A stretch of 64,000 nt of DNA from Epiperipatus broadwayi (GCA_028023455.1 JAQFVV010000509.1:186001-250000); one strand, 5' to 3'. Shown: positions 22,330 through 33,560, numbered from the stretch's first letter. Notes: generated by a model not told the origin, from the letters alone. Program-made: numbers and translations.

Positions 22330-22599
22330 CTTCAAGAAGTATAATAGCTACTCTTTCCTATTGCATTACCAAATGTATACCATGTAATACTAAATAATGC
22401 AAAATAAAAAGATATTATATGATGTATATATACACAATGTAAATTATATGTTCATGTATATTTATATTCATATGTTTGTATTATGTTGTAGTTCTGAAGA
22501 AGATTGCTGGGGCAATCGAAACTGTAAACTGTAAGAAAGGGTGGAAAATAAAGCATTGGATAACAGTAGTAAAGTGCTTGGACAATTTGTATTATATGG
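22330..22599 (+). mobile_element. Retrozyme-like / PLE-derived short insertion with 13-bp target duplication
   Basis: A 270-bp segment lies between direct repeats tttacaatatcta (22317-22329 and 22600-22612). The left end carries tttcctattgcattaccaaa. This is the reverse complement of the right-hand terminal motif tttggcaatgcaataggaaa seen in the related insertion at 26339-26633. The right half holds a hammerhead-like core followed by aaataaagcattgg. There is no ORF. A long target duplication together with a hammerhead-like core is the arrangement known for PLEs and for metazoan retrozymes thought to depend on them. The assignment to that class is inference. Confidence 0.65.
22494..22526 (+). 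ncRNA. Hammerhead-ribozyme-like core (family B, best-preserved copy)
   Basis: CTGAAGA (22494-22500) fits the CUGANGA box. One extra A (22501) is followed by a perfect 6-bp stem II (GATTGC 22502-22507, loop TGGG, GCAATC 22512-22517). GAAAC (22518-22522) then supplies GAA and A15.1. C15.2 and G16.2, and A15.1 and U16.1, could form a 2-bp stem III around a 1-nt loop, with A22526 as the H17 cleavage-site base (GUA triplet). The extra A between the box and stem II departs from the textbook fold, so activity is uncertain. Confidence 0.5.
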
Positions 22600-22612
22600 T
22601 TTACAATATCTA

Positions 22613-24094
22613 TTATAGATAAAAAGCTTCCCCAGCATTTATACTGAGAGATAAAGACAAGGTTTATTTACCTTTTAATTAGGAATATTAACAAAATAAA
22701 AAAAATGGTGATAGCAAGAACAACAATGAGAAAACTATAAAATGTTGAAAGTTCAAAATATTTCAAGAACTATCAAATTAAAATTGATCAAATGTCTGAT
22801 TTTTCCAATTGCTAGTTAGGCAGCCAAAATTATTGACTGTCATAAGATCAGATAAAAAAAGGATTGTTGCACTTGATATCTGATGCAATCAGAGAATACT
22901 TTTAATTCCCTATCTGCCCATGACTAGAAATCTTAAAATCAACAAAAAACTTTGTGCTAATAACACATATGACATATTTCGGACACATACTGAAAAGCTT
23001 CAATATTATAGAAAACTGGCCATTAGGGGAACATGAAAGGTGTCTGTCCATGCAGTTGTTTTCTAATGCAATGGACAAATCATATTACATAGATTATTGG
23101 GCTGAGTTTCATGAGAATGTTATATACATCCCAAAATTCTGAAGTATGGTGTTGAGCAATGGAGTCCTTTACCTGTTACCACTACACTTTTTTAAGAATT
23201 ATAGATTGAAATGATGATATAATATTTAAAGTATAAGTTCCTGATACATATATAGAAAGTTGTAAAAGGTTGAAGCATGAAGATTTTTGTCTGTGTATTA
23301 AGATTAATAAAAATTGTCATTCGTCTACGTAAAAAATAGTGTAGATATATTTGAATTTTATTAAATATAAATTCTACATATGAAGATGAAAGAAATGTAA
23401 TAATTTCTAATCCAATAAAGATTGATTATTGAGTGATGATTGTATATATGGTTAAGGACTATATTTATGAGTAGTATTATACATCCTTAAATCCTTTTGA
23501 AAAATATGCTGGTCTGCTGTATTTATCTGCTATATAAATTGGCATTGATATGATAATAATACTATGGAAATGAATATTCATTGGATTATAACTTTATTTG
23601 GAAGAGAATAATCAATTAGAAAAAATGAGAATAGGATGAAACTTTTAGATGTGTGAATTGGAGAAGAAAAGATAGATATATAGTTTACAGTAGCAGAAAG
23701 AATCGGTGACAAGTATAATTTTTCAGGGAAGAAATATTGAATTGAACATCTATTTCAAGTAAGTAATTATAATATATATATATATTGGAAATGCAAAGAA
23801 AGAGATTGGGAAAAATAGAATATAATTATATAACTTGAGGAAGTGATTAGTTGCGAGTAGATTAAAGTAGAGAAAGGTTTGGAAAAGTTTTATGTTAGCA
23901 TATAAATATTAAAAAGATGATAATGATGATATTAATAAATACACTTCCTAAAATGGAGTTAAGAGTAGAGATAAACTGTTGGATCAACATTTGTAAACAA
24001 ATGACATTTCATTACCATAGCGACCAATCAAGATTTCAAAACTTCTATCGCAACTAAGAATAATTAGTTATCTATTTATTGACCATAATTGAAT
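22613..24094. other. AT-rich intron sequence, nothing firm
   Basis: No bounded repeat was recognised. Purine-rich stretches at 23580-23900 may be an old LINE fragment, but no diagnostic motif could be read. Confidence 0.4.
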
Positions 24095-24240
24095 GGTTCT
24101 GCGTAGTTTGGTGCAGTGGTAGGGTGGCAAATCCTAGATTGAAGAGCTAAACTAAGTTATGGTCCATGAAGTTCCAGTTTTGCCACTTTAGGCGCTTAAA
24201 CTTTTTATGAATTTGAATTCCCAAGAAATAAAGCCAATCA
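24095..24240 (+). mobile_element. SINE-like repeat (family F)
   Basis: The head gcgtagtttggtgcagtggt is tRNA-like (A-box-like tttggtgcagtggtag). It continues with atggtccatgaagttccagt, then gccactttaggcgcttaaac and a tail aagaaataaagccaatcat. The same order recurs at 53160-53285 and in the cluster at 55440-56320. The B box is degraded. Confidence 0.6.
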
Positions 24241-24272
24241 TAATATTAATGGCTGTTTGCTGATTTAAGAAT

Positions 24273-24365
24273 TGGTGGCTGACTGGTTAGCACAGCTGCC
24301 TTACAAACAGTTATCCCGGGGTTCACTTCTTGGCCAACACTTTGACACATTAAAAAAAAAAAAAA
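24273..24365 (+). mobile_element. tRNA-derived SINE, diverged copy
   Basis: Reads ttggtggctgactggttagc ... tatcccggggttcacttctt ... aacactttgacacattaaaa with a poly-A tail. This is the same order as the SINE at 19291-19397, with more substitutions. A clean target duplication was not seen. Confidence 0.75.
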
Positions 24366-24549
24366 ATTGCTTGAAATATTTGCAGTTAGCAAATAATATT
24401 TTCTAGGCTTCATCCAGATTTGAATTCTAAGTCATGAGGTTCTTTTAAGATGGAATTCATATTTTATTTTTTAGTCATAAATGACTAATAAATTAATTAT
24501 TCAGACGTATATTTTTGGAATCCTAATGTATCTCATGTTTCTAATCAGA

Positions 24550-24660
24550 GCATAAACTACCAATTTTGACACCTAAGGTAAGCTTTAAAAACAAGCATTT
24601 CAAATTAGTGAAAAGGCTTTTTAAAATTGGCCCACTGAACAAAGAACTGAATGCAATATG
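24550..24660. repeat. Dispersed repeat shared with 34445-34560
   Basis: accaattttgacacctaagg ... tagtgaaaaggctttttaaa matches atcaattttggcacccgagt ... attgaaaaggccattagtac at 34455-34525. The two are diverged copies of an unnamed family. Confidence 0.5.
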
Positions 24661-25794
24661 AAAAAATTATAAATCCAATAAAAATGTATATGTTCAAATA
24701 AAACTATCAAAATTTTAGTGTCTATTTCGATTTGGCACTTGGTGCAATCAATGGAAGCAACTCAGTTTTGAGCTCCTAAGGTTATGTAAATTAATGGCAA
24801 TTTCTGAAATATATAATACTATATACACTAAAAAAAATAAGTATCTGAAAAAGATTTTGTGATTGTATTTGACAATGGAGTTTATGAAGTTCAATCAATT
24901 TGAATCGCCTATTTAGTTTTAAACTGAAATCTGGAATTAGTTGAATAAATATGTATTCACTAAACATCTGTTGATATATAAAATCTGAATACAAAATATT
25001 GTATATGACAAATAGTAACATATTTTCAAATATATAATTCCAGTCTTTTAAATTGTAGTAGAAAAACAAATTGGGATAAGAATATCTTATCGATAATTTA
25101 TTAACCAAATACGAGATTTATTGTTAAAGAGTTCTAAAATCTTAAATGTATATAGGACAACTTTTATTTATAATTTGTTATATTTTCTTATTCATGTTTT
25201 AGTATTTAAATTTAAACATTTATGTAGGGTAAATTATACTCTCTTTGCAAATGGTTCTCCATAATATACGAAATGAATTGAAATTATGAAATTCACACAC
25301 TCACACAGTCATAAATAGTTTTGATTCTTATCAACAATTACTATGGCAAAATTGTTTATGTAATAAGTATCCTAATCTTAGTTATAATCAGTATTGAAAG
25401 ATTTAATAATTATTCCTATTACATAATTATGATACATAAAGGATAAGTTTATCAGTAGAACTTACGAAATATATTTAAAAAAAGGTTTGGTCTGTGTATT
25501 GAAATGGGTATATAATATTCACACACCCACATATATATTAAGGGTCTGCATATATATGATAAGAGCCTTATTGTGTACTAATTGTGATACAAAAAGGATA
25601 CATTTACGAGTAACAAAATATCTTTAAAAAAGGTTATGTATGTGTTTTAAGAATGGATTGACTATCATTTATATTAAGGTCTCATATATATATATTAAAG
25701 GTCTTCTCATGTGTCTGTGATGTGTAACTTATGAAATGTCTTTAAAAAAGATACCCAAATTTAATGTACCCCTCTCCTTTCACACACACACATA
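24661..25794. other. AT-rich intron sequence with microsatellite-like patches
   Basis: No gene is supported. Near-duplicate phrases flank short TA-rich runs: aaaaaaggtttggtctgtgt at about 25478 and aaaaaaggttatgtatgtgt at about 25625, each with taagggtct or ttaaggtct afterwards. They suggest an old local duplication of about 150 bp. Confidence 0.45.
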
Positions 25795-26400
25795 TATATA
25801 TGAGGTGAGCCAATTTAATTCCCAAGATGCACCTTTATAAAATATGCATATGGAAGTGTGCACTAGTGGCTAGTGTTGCCATCAAAATAGTTTCCATTGT
25901 ACATCCATACACTGATTGAATGGCGTTTCCATTTTGTAGAAGTACACCTGGAACTCATTTTCAGGAATATTGTTGAGTAGTTGTCTTACATTCTTTTCGA
26001 TATCAGTTATAATAGAAAATCTTTCTCCTTTCAGTGCAGTTTTTAATTTTGTAAATAACCAAAAATCACAGAGAGCTAAATCAGTTGAATAGATAGGGCG
26101 GACTAGTTGTGTAATTGATTTTTTGGCCAAAAAAGTATCTCACAAAGAGTGCACTTGACTTGGCACATTGTCATTATCCATGACATCCACTTTGCAGAAA
26201 TCTTTTTTATGCCCAATTCTTTATTTAAAATTAGCCTGTTTCTCAGATAATCTGCAATTCTTTCACTAACAATCTCACACTTAATCATTTGTCAGATTGT
26301 ATTGCATCTTGCTCTTTGTTAATATTAATGTCAGTTATAATATTAATATCATCTATGTTCTTTATTACTTTTAGAATGCTTTTTTTTTACAACCTAATAT

Positions 26401-26433
26401 GACAGTTTTGATTGCCCCAGCAATCTTCTTCAG
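26401..26433 (-). ncRNA. Hammerhead-like core, left arm (mutated)
   Basis: Reverse complement: CTGAAGA, A, GATTGC-TGGG-GCAATC stem II, AAAAC, TGTC. The G of the conserved GAA is A here, so this copy is expected to be inactive. Confidence 0.45.
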
Positions 26434-26503
26434 AACTTCTACTATATATATCTCCAAGTTTGAAATTAGCAGTTAAGATTTGGAGATATAAGTAGTAGAA
26501 GTT

Positions 26504-26536
26504 CTGAAGAAGATTGCTGGGGCAATCAAAACCGTC
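26504..26536 (+). ncRNA. Hammerhead-like core, right arm (mutated)
   Basis: CTGAAGA (26504-26510), A, GATTGC-TGGG-GCAATC stem II, AAAAC, CGTC. It has the same GAA-to-AAA change as the left arm, suggesting the two arms share a recent common source. Confidence 0.45.
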
Positions 26537-26865
26537 ATTTTAGGTTGTTAAAAAAAGCATTGTAAAAGTAATAAAGAACATAGATGATATTAATATTATA
26601 TGGATTTGGCAATGCAATAGGAAAGATAAAGTTATTAATGTCAGTTATTGTTGTTTTTGGTTGACCCTTCTAGGATTATCCATCATATCATCTCTCCCAT
26701 CTTTGAACCTCTTATGCCACTCAAACACACTCAATTTCTTTATGCCAAGTGCAACAGTTGTAATGTTTCAGTATTATCTTTCCCGATTTTCACACAAAAT
26801 TTGATATTAATGCATTGCTTGAAATTTCAACCACCCATTTTTGTGCCAAAGCATACGCATGGATA

Positions 26866-27410
26866 TTTATTATCTTCTCAATAGTTAGCTTTACCAGCTT
26901 AAAATGAACATGCATGTTAGCTTAAGCATGTTCAAACATGAATTCTCATGTGATTTCGATACAATTAGATCATGAGTATCATCACATGCCATTCTGGTAA
27001 TTGAATTGCTACACCATGTATATATATATATTGAGTCTTTTTGCCTAGTGGCTAGAAAATCAACTTATTTCCATGACACACAGATTCACATCTAAATTGG
27101 GTAAAATTTGAAACATTTTTAAAGCTGTCAATCAAGCTTAAGCGTTTTCTTTAAGTTAGTCATTCCAACTAATCATCTAATTAGTGATTTGTAAAATAGT
27201 ATCTAGTCATTTTGATTGGCTTACTATATAACTATTTTTAGCTAAAGAATAAGGAAGAAAAGAAAATCATAATTTCCTCCTCAGTAGCAGTTGATCAATC
27301 TGATAGAATATATTTTTTTTCAGTTTTCTTCTTTGGAAGGCCATCGGAAAAGCATTTGCTCAATAAAATATTTAATGACTATTTTTATCTTTTACATATA
27401 CAGTATATGT
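26866..27410. other. Intron sequence with a possible SINE scrap
   Basis: Around 27030-27150 a tRNA-SINE-like phrase appears (tttgcctagtggctagaaaa, cagattcacatctaaatt). No bounded element can be defined. Confidence 0.35.
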
Positions 27411-27411
27411 A

Positions 27412-27615
27412 ATATAGGGATTTGAACCAGACTTTCAAGCTCTCCTTAGCCATTCACTTTATCTCATACAACCGATGCACATGACCACACACATGTAAAA
27501 AAAAAGATAAATAATCTCCAAAATATGTATTTTGTGCTGAAGCAGCACTCATCATTTGATCCAGATTACCATCTTCCACACTTATATGTGTAATCAGTGC
27601 TGGGTGTTCATATAT
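27412..27615 (+). repeat. Family C repeat, single arm
   Basis: Starts atatagggatttgaaccaga. It contains gataaataatctccaaaata and catcatttgatccagattac and ends near aatcagtgctgggtg. It matches the left arms of the foldbacks at 40541 and 59894. On the - strand the end reads GGTTCAAATCC, a perfect Pol III B-box consensus, so the family may have a tRNA-like head. Confidence 0.75.
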
Positions 27616-28440
27616 CTAGGCTCCAGGTATATAAAATATACCTGTATTTAAAATATTATATAGATTCATAATTCATACTAGCCCTAACGTTAAAATAAAT
27701 TTTCATGAGATTGATGATCTCATAACCAAAATAATTAATCAAAAGTATTCTCTTGATTCTGCTTGTGGTTTCATTACATTGATGAGACAATCTTTGCAAT
27801 TACAAAGAATATATAAGGATGAGCTAAAGCATCTATTTTTTTAGCTTTTCTTTTGTGTAATTTGAATTTTTTTCATAAAGACTCCATTTATCCTTGTGTT
27901 TATATATTTTATACATATAGTTTACTTTTGATAATTATGTGTGTATGTATATTGTTGCTAGTAGTTTTCACTTGAGATCTATTTGTTTAATCTGCAGAAT
28001 CATGACTGACATGAAGAAAATTTTATAAAGTTTTTAAATTTTTATTGCTACATTTTAATTCTATTTTGATTATAATTACTAATATAGTATTAGTATTACA
28101 TTTATATATATATCATGATCTTTTTGGCCATCACATAGAAGCAATCTTTTATAAACAATCTGAATTTATTTGCCATGAATATTGTGTTGCTTGATCAAAA
28201 GCCTACTTAATAAATATGTATGTAAATAGTTACGAGTTTTTGGTGGTTAGATTAAGAGGCAGAAGATTTGGAAAAGATTGAATCATTGATCTTAGGAACT
28301 TTCTACTTGGAAGACAGCTATTGATAGTAAGATATAATTAATACTCATATTTCAGTTTGTCTGTATAATAGAGTATAATGTTTGAACCTTTTATTGCCAT
28401 TTATGTGTATTTTTTTTTTATAATACAAACAGTATTTGAG
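27616..28440. other. AT-rich intron sequence, nothing recognised
   Basis: No gene or bounded repeat was seen. Confidence 0.5.
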
Positions 28441-29027
28441 TGTAAACAATGAGCATTGCCAATTGCACAATGAGCTTTGTGATAAATGTTTAGCCAAAGA
28501 AAGCATTTAAAATATCTCTGTCAGGAACCCTCCCCCCCAAACCTCTGACCATTGTTTCATGCTTTGGCACTCCTCAAAGAGGTCATCGGGTGGCTTCAGA
28601 CACTAGATCTAAAAATACCAACCCAAAGCCGGCATTTATCTACTAGTTATCTATTGAGTGGAAAATCTGAAATTTTCAGACACCTACATGTCTTCAAACC
28701 CAGCTATTTAACTCAAATAAGTTTATTGAGTAGAAAATCTGAAATTTTCAGACACCTTGAATAGCTGGGTTTGAAGACATGTAGGTATCTGAAAATTTCA
28801 TATTTTCCACTCAATAGATAACTTTTAGATAAATGCTGGCTTTGGGTTGGTATTTTTAGATCTAGTGTCTGAAGCCACCCTATGACCTCTCTGAGGTGTG
28901 CCAAAGCATGAAACCATGGTCAGAGGTTTGGGGTGGGGGGATTTCCTGGCAGAGATATTTTAAATGCTTTCTCTGGCTAAGCATTTATCACAAAGCTTGT
29001 TGAGCAATTGGCAATGCTCACTGTTTA
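28441..29027. repeat. Long imperfect palindrome (family D foldback)
   Basis: The left arm starts tgtaaacaatgagcattgcc and the right arm ends ggcaatgctcactgttta. Each arm is about 275 bp and they pair almost throughout; examples are ctagatctaaaaataccaac/gttggtatttttagatctag and cctacatgtcttcaaaccca/tgggtttgaagacatgtagg. The centre (28730-28762) repeats an inner block, attgagtagaaaatctgaaa. The open frames on each strand are mirror images with no protein likeness. It could be a foldback transposon or a hairpin-RNA source. No target duplication was fixed. Confidence 0.9.
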
Positions 29028-31560
29028 TATCTTACAAGCTTAAGAGAATGGGGTCATGCGATCTATGACTCTTTGAGTGTTTTTTTGTTTTTTTCAAGTT
29101 GACTTGGGGAGAAATTGTAATCTCCTAACATAAGCTTTATAGGATATTTTTGGTGTTTATTGCATGCTATAAATAAAGAAAGGGAAAAGATTATTTATAT
29201 TGTATTTTTGTTATCTTTGTATTTATGGAAAGATCTCATGATGTAGGGATTTAAATATAAGTCATGGATTTTTTTTCCACAATAGCTGAGGATTTCAGAA
29301 AAATCTAAAGATTTTTTCAGGCATGCACTTCATAACCATACAAACTAGTTATCCATTTATTGTTTGGTAAATGGGTATCCAGTTACTATTAGCTAGAGAA
29401 TAAAACAATGTAATTCCCACTTCTAAAATTCTCACATCTGGGAAGTGATTCATTATCATATAGCTTTTTTTTTGGTGACCTCATTGAGTCTTGATGCTGT
29501 AGGATAGTCATTGAATAATTCCACCATATCCTCAAACATTAATTGTTTCATATATTTTTTAAATTCTGATGTGTCAGATTGTTTCACACTTTTGAACATA
29601 TTAGCAATATATATATATTTACATTTTTTTTTTTAAACTAAAATTGTGCTGGAAGGTAACCATTGAATAATTCTATTGTATTCTTAAACATTAATTATTT
29701 TGATTTATTTTTCCAAATTCTAAATGTAACAGATTCTTTACACTTTTGGACATACATTGTTTTTTTTATCTTTTTTGGTATAATTGAAGTCAATTTGAGG
29801 TATATTGGATCTTAAGTATTTTATTTGGTTAGAATTATAGATTATCATTAGGTGAGTATTTTTTTGTGTTTGATATATTTTAAGCAGTTTAATAATTTTT
29901 TTTATAAATATTATTTAATTATTTTTAATTCTATATTTCAAATAAGTAACAGTCTTCTTCAGATAGGTAACTAGCAATATGTACATTACTTTAATATGTG
30001 TGTGTTTTTTGAGATAAAATTATAATATATGTAGTTTTTAAATCATTAAAATATAAATAAAATAAAAAAAATGGAAAAGAAAATTGTTGTTTGTGGGATT
30101 AAGGGATGGAAATGTGGTGGTACAAATATACAATATCATTATTACAATTGGTTCAGGAGATGAATGATAGCATAATTGATTCATAATTACTAAACTCATT
30201 ACTAACTTGAGCAATGGATGATAGTAGCGTAGAAGAAAAAAGAAAGAGAATAGAGAATGAGATAATGACTCCAACAAGAGACAGAACAGACTGTCAGAAA
30301 TAGTGCCTATTCATCACAATCTTGTTCTTTAAAGTAGCTGGATATATTCTTGGTATATACTTTAATTTAAATGTGCATTGACATATATTGTGGAACAGTG
30401 CATACTAATGGTTCTAACTTATGGTTATCAAACATGGATTTGAGCCCAAATCGGTATTGTAAATATTATTAGAATAAATGATGCTAAACTATGATAAACA
30501 TGGATGGAAAATAAGTTAAAAAAACTGAGACTGCAAAATAATTATGGATATGAAAGTTTGTGATAAATTATCTTATAAAGAAGATCCAGCATTGAGCTAC
30601 TTTCGTGACCTTGAGTAAACTGGAAGATTTCCTCCCCCCCCCCTATCTATTACAGCTATATGACATTGGTTGGTAAATGGGAGTCGAACTATAACAGCCT
30701 GGATTGATCTAACGAATGGTCAGTTTTTGATTATAAAGAATAAATGTGATTGGTAGTTTGATTTGTTCTTCCACTGGTGAAAAGATTATTATACATGCAA
30801 GGAACTGTATTCTGCACAGGTCTATCCATGATTGATTTTGCTGATATATATCTATGTATGTACCAGTTTTATATATATAACGTATATATTGATATGAGAT
30901 GGATATTTACATAAAGAAAATTGCGATTTTCGTTATTTTAGATAATTGGAAAGTCGGAAAGAATTCTAATTTTCTACCTTGTTTCATGTAATTACATTTT
31001 CAATTGATTAAATATTTACACAGATGTACATTTTTGTTATATATCTATTTCATTCTCCTTTAGTGTAATTTTAATTCAAAGTCTGCAACTTATTAAAAGG
31101 AAAATGTAGTTGTTATTAACTGTAAATAAAACGTAATTCTAATTCCAACCAATTTTTTTTTCTCTTTTGGATTAATTGATGAGCTATGTCATTAGAAGGC
31201 GTGCTATTAACGCTGTCAAACGTAGACAGTTTGCACTATGAATATTAATACATTTACATATATACAACATATATTTTTATTTTGTTCTTTTCATTATTTT
31301 GCCTTAGGAAGCTGTTGGCTACTATTGGTAATATGATATTCAGGATTATCTGACGCTTTGACAAGGGCATTAATTTTCAAATTATAGTCGCAAGTCTTTT
31401 CTCATTCATTTATATGTTGGACTATTTCCATCATCTAATTTTTAATTACTAAACGTTTTTAGGAAAATTAAAACTTTATTTACATACACCTTTCAAATAC
31501 ATTTAACTATTTGTAATAATTCCCAGATTAGTATATAGAATAATGTTTCAAATAGTATTA
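29028..31560. other. AT-rich intron sequence
   Basis: No gene is supported. There are T-rich and TA-rich low-complexity runs. The segments at 29470-29620 and 29640-29760 share phrases (attgaataattc..., ttgtttcatatattttttaaattctga / ttttgatttatttttccaaattctaaa), suggesting an old duplication of about 180 bp. Confidence 0.45.
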
Positions 31561-31880
31561 TTCTGTCTTCAGATATTTCTGGCCCGATCGGCGGCAATAC
31601 CAACATGGGAATTGAACCTAGGACATTTACATTCATGATCACTGGATTTAAAATGATGTTCTAACTATCATTATCAGTTCAGTCCCCATGATAGCACTGC
31701 CATTAATTAACCCAGAAACACATGAAAAGGGGAGAATAATACTATTACTTTGTTCTACAATAACGTGTTTTGTTATTGACAGTTGAATGTATTTGGGAAT
31801 GTATAAGTCTGAATTTTCCTAAAAGCGTTTAACAATTCTACTGGATGCTGGAAATAGCTCTACATATATTACAAAATAAA
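31545..31880. repeat. Family E foldback with tRNA-like B box and degraded hammerhead-like motif
   Basis: On the - strand the left arm reads cctaggttcaattcccatg (B box GGTTCAATTCC), then gggccagaaatatctgaaga, then agaataatactatttgaaac. The right arm in + orientation has cccagaaacacatgaaaagg followed by ggagaataatactattactt. A related + copy lies at 63095-63200, and the right flank (gttattgacagttgaatg ... ctgaattttcctaaaagcg) is also shared with 63615-63700. Confidence 0.6.
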
Positions 31881-33560
31881 GTGTAACAATACAAACATTT
31901 CTATATTTGTGTGTATATACTTACAAATTTACAATAGGGCATATATTCGAACCTACATCTAATATCGTTTGCCCAGAAAGACACGATGCTAAAAGCAAGA
32001 TCAGAGAAGCATTACACTTAGCAAGCGATCCTAAGCCCATGAATCGAAGAGAAGCCTGCTTTGCCTTATCCCGAAAATGGCAGTTATAACTAATTTGCAT
32101 TATTTTACATACGATTTTCTTTCTAACAAGGTCTCTCGAAAGCGATCAGCTAAAATAGTATTTTATATTTGCTTTCGATTATATATTGTAACTGACCCTC
32201 CTCGCTTACATACCGAGATTACAGGCTTCGAAATAAACATGACATAGCATAAAGCTTTATTTATTTACTTATATCGATAGTTATTTACTATCCACACAAG
32301 GGGGCGCCAGATACGATTATTTAAGTTGAATTTAATTACTCGCATCACCTTACATCACATCAAAACGATTTCGAAGTCTAATCCCGCCCACCAGCTCAAA
32401 CTCCCAGCATGGGCCAATAAGGTTACTCAGGGCTGTTATATGATTGTTTCAAAGACAACTCCTTATGGAAAAGACGCACAGTTCACTAATGGGAAAGAAG
32501 TTTTAGTTTGCTAACTGATTGATCCTAGCACTAGACTTGATTATTGGTTGTTTGTGACCAATACGACGGTTCGTTTATGCCCCGAACAATTAGGCTTATA
32601 AGATCATCCCCCCTATATACTATACTCAATATAATTGTTTGACATTTGTTTATATATTTATCATAGACCCGCCCAATTCTTAAGTCTATCTTAACTAAGG
32701 GAAAATAAATAAACATCGTGACTCACGGCACGATGTTGGCATATTACATTTAAAAGAAACATTGAAAATAAATCTAAATCTAAATAAGTATAATTTAACG
32801 ATAAATTTATGAACGATCAAGAGTAAATGATATAAGACTTTAATTGTATGAAAAGACTTGAGAAATGCTCGACTTGTTTATATACTGAACGAATTTATTG
32901 AATATAAATATTAACTTGAATTTTATTCGCACACGCACACACACATTCACGCTCGCAGAGAAACATATTAAACATAATAAAGTATGAATGATAAATACAA
33001 GTTTCCTTTTACATTTTGAGAATACGGATTATGGTTTGTTAGATTTTACTTAAGTTCAAAGTTCATGTTTTGAAAGTCCTACGATTACGATAGATTGCAA
33101 TAATAGATTAAATGTTACAGCAAATTTTATGATTTATTTACGCAAGTGTGAGTTAGTTAACTATGAGATTGCCTTTAAGAGTTTACGAATTGAGTGAATG
33201 AAACATAATATAAAATAAACTATTTACCTAGGATTTGATTTTGACTTCCGCTGCTTCGAGTGAAACGAGGATTTGAACGTGGGAGATGGCTTTCATGATG
33301 AAGTGATTTGTTTATTTAAAGTGAGCATAGCATGGTCTGGATGATGTTGGTATTTCTCGGAACATAATTGTTAGGTTGGAGCATTAATTTCACGTGGAGA
33401 TGTTATTGAATTTCCATAGCTTCGGAGATATTCGGTGGCGGAGCGTCGATCAATCACTGAAGGGTTTTCTAGCCCCTCATGACAATCGACGCTCTCAGTA
33501 TTAATTTCATAATGATCATCTTGGATTTGGATACGGCGAACTGGAAGAATATTATTCTAT
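31880..33560. promoter_or_regulatory. CpG-dense tract with CTCF-like motif (possible regulatory element or unidentified repeat)
   Basis: CG dinucleotides are visibly more frequent here than in the flanking intron. The tract includes cacaagggggcgccagatac (32296-32315), whose ACACAAGGGGGCGC matches 12 of 14 positions of the CTCF core CCASYAGRKGGCRS. Other GC-richer pieces are at 32370-32520 and 33420-33540. A 60-codon + frame (31907-32089) reads REALHLASDPKPMNRREACF; no family was recognised and it stops at once. The tract may be an intronic enhancer/insulator or part of an old LTR element. The sequence does not decide which. Confidence 0.35.

Larger units (their letters stand above)
26339..26633. 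mobile_element. Retrozyme-like / PLE-derived foldback inserted in mariner, 15-bp target duplication
   Basis: Flanked by the perfect 15-bp direct repeat attaatgtcagttat (26324-26338 and 26634-26648). Inside is a foldback: the left arm atcatctatgttctttatta ... tcttcagaac and its reverse complement gttctgaagaagattgctgg ... taaagaacatagatgat. Each arm holds one hammerhead-like core, pointing outwards. The right end adds tttggcaatgcaataggaaa, shared with the insertion at 22330 and the repeat at 60890. The mariner reading continues on both sides, so this insertion is the younger event. Confidence 0.8.
25795..26865 (-). pseudogene. mariner-family DNA transposon, broken and interrupted
   Basis: On the - strand, in order: the N-terminal helix-turn-helix region in decayed frames (KDNTETLQLLHLA near 26780, VFEWHKRFKDGRDDMMDNP at about 26650-26715); a 295-bp foreign insertion (26339-26633); then ERIADYL and LNKELGIKKISAKW (26190-26260); and after a frameshift LAKKSITQLVRPIYSTDLA, LCDFWLFTKLKTALKG and a C-terminal NQCMDVQWKLF (25882-26130). 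The YSxDLALCDFWLF block carries the mariner-signature Asp of the D,D34D triad (YSPDLAPxDxxLF). The segment between ISAKW and DNDNVPSQ is shortened. A possible terminal sequence, tgaggtgagccaatttaatt, begins at about 25801. It is dead: it has stops, a frameshift, an internal deletion and an insertion. Confidence 0.85.

Noticed and set aside
28552-28904. Mirror-image open frames on both strands (HALALLKEVIGWLQTLDLK type)
   Set aside because: They are the two arms of one palindrome, and the peptide has no known family.
31907-32089. 60-codon + frame ending REALHLASDPKPMNRREACFA-like
   Set aside because: The composition looks protein-like, but it has no recognisable family, no splice context and an immediate stop. 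It is kept only as part of the CpG-dense tract.
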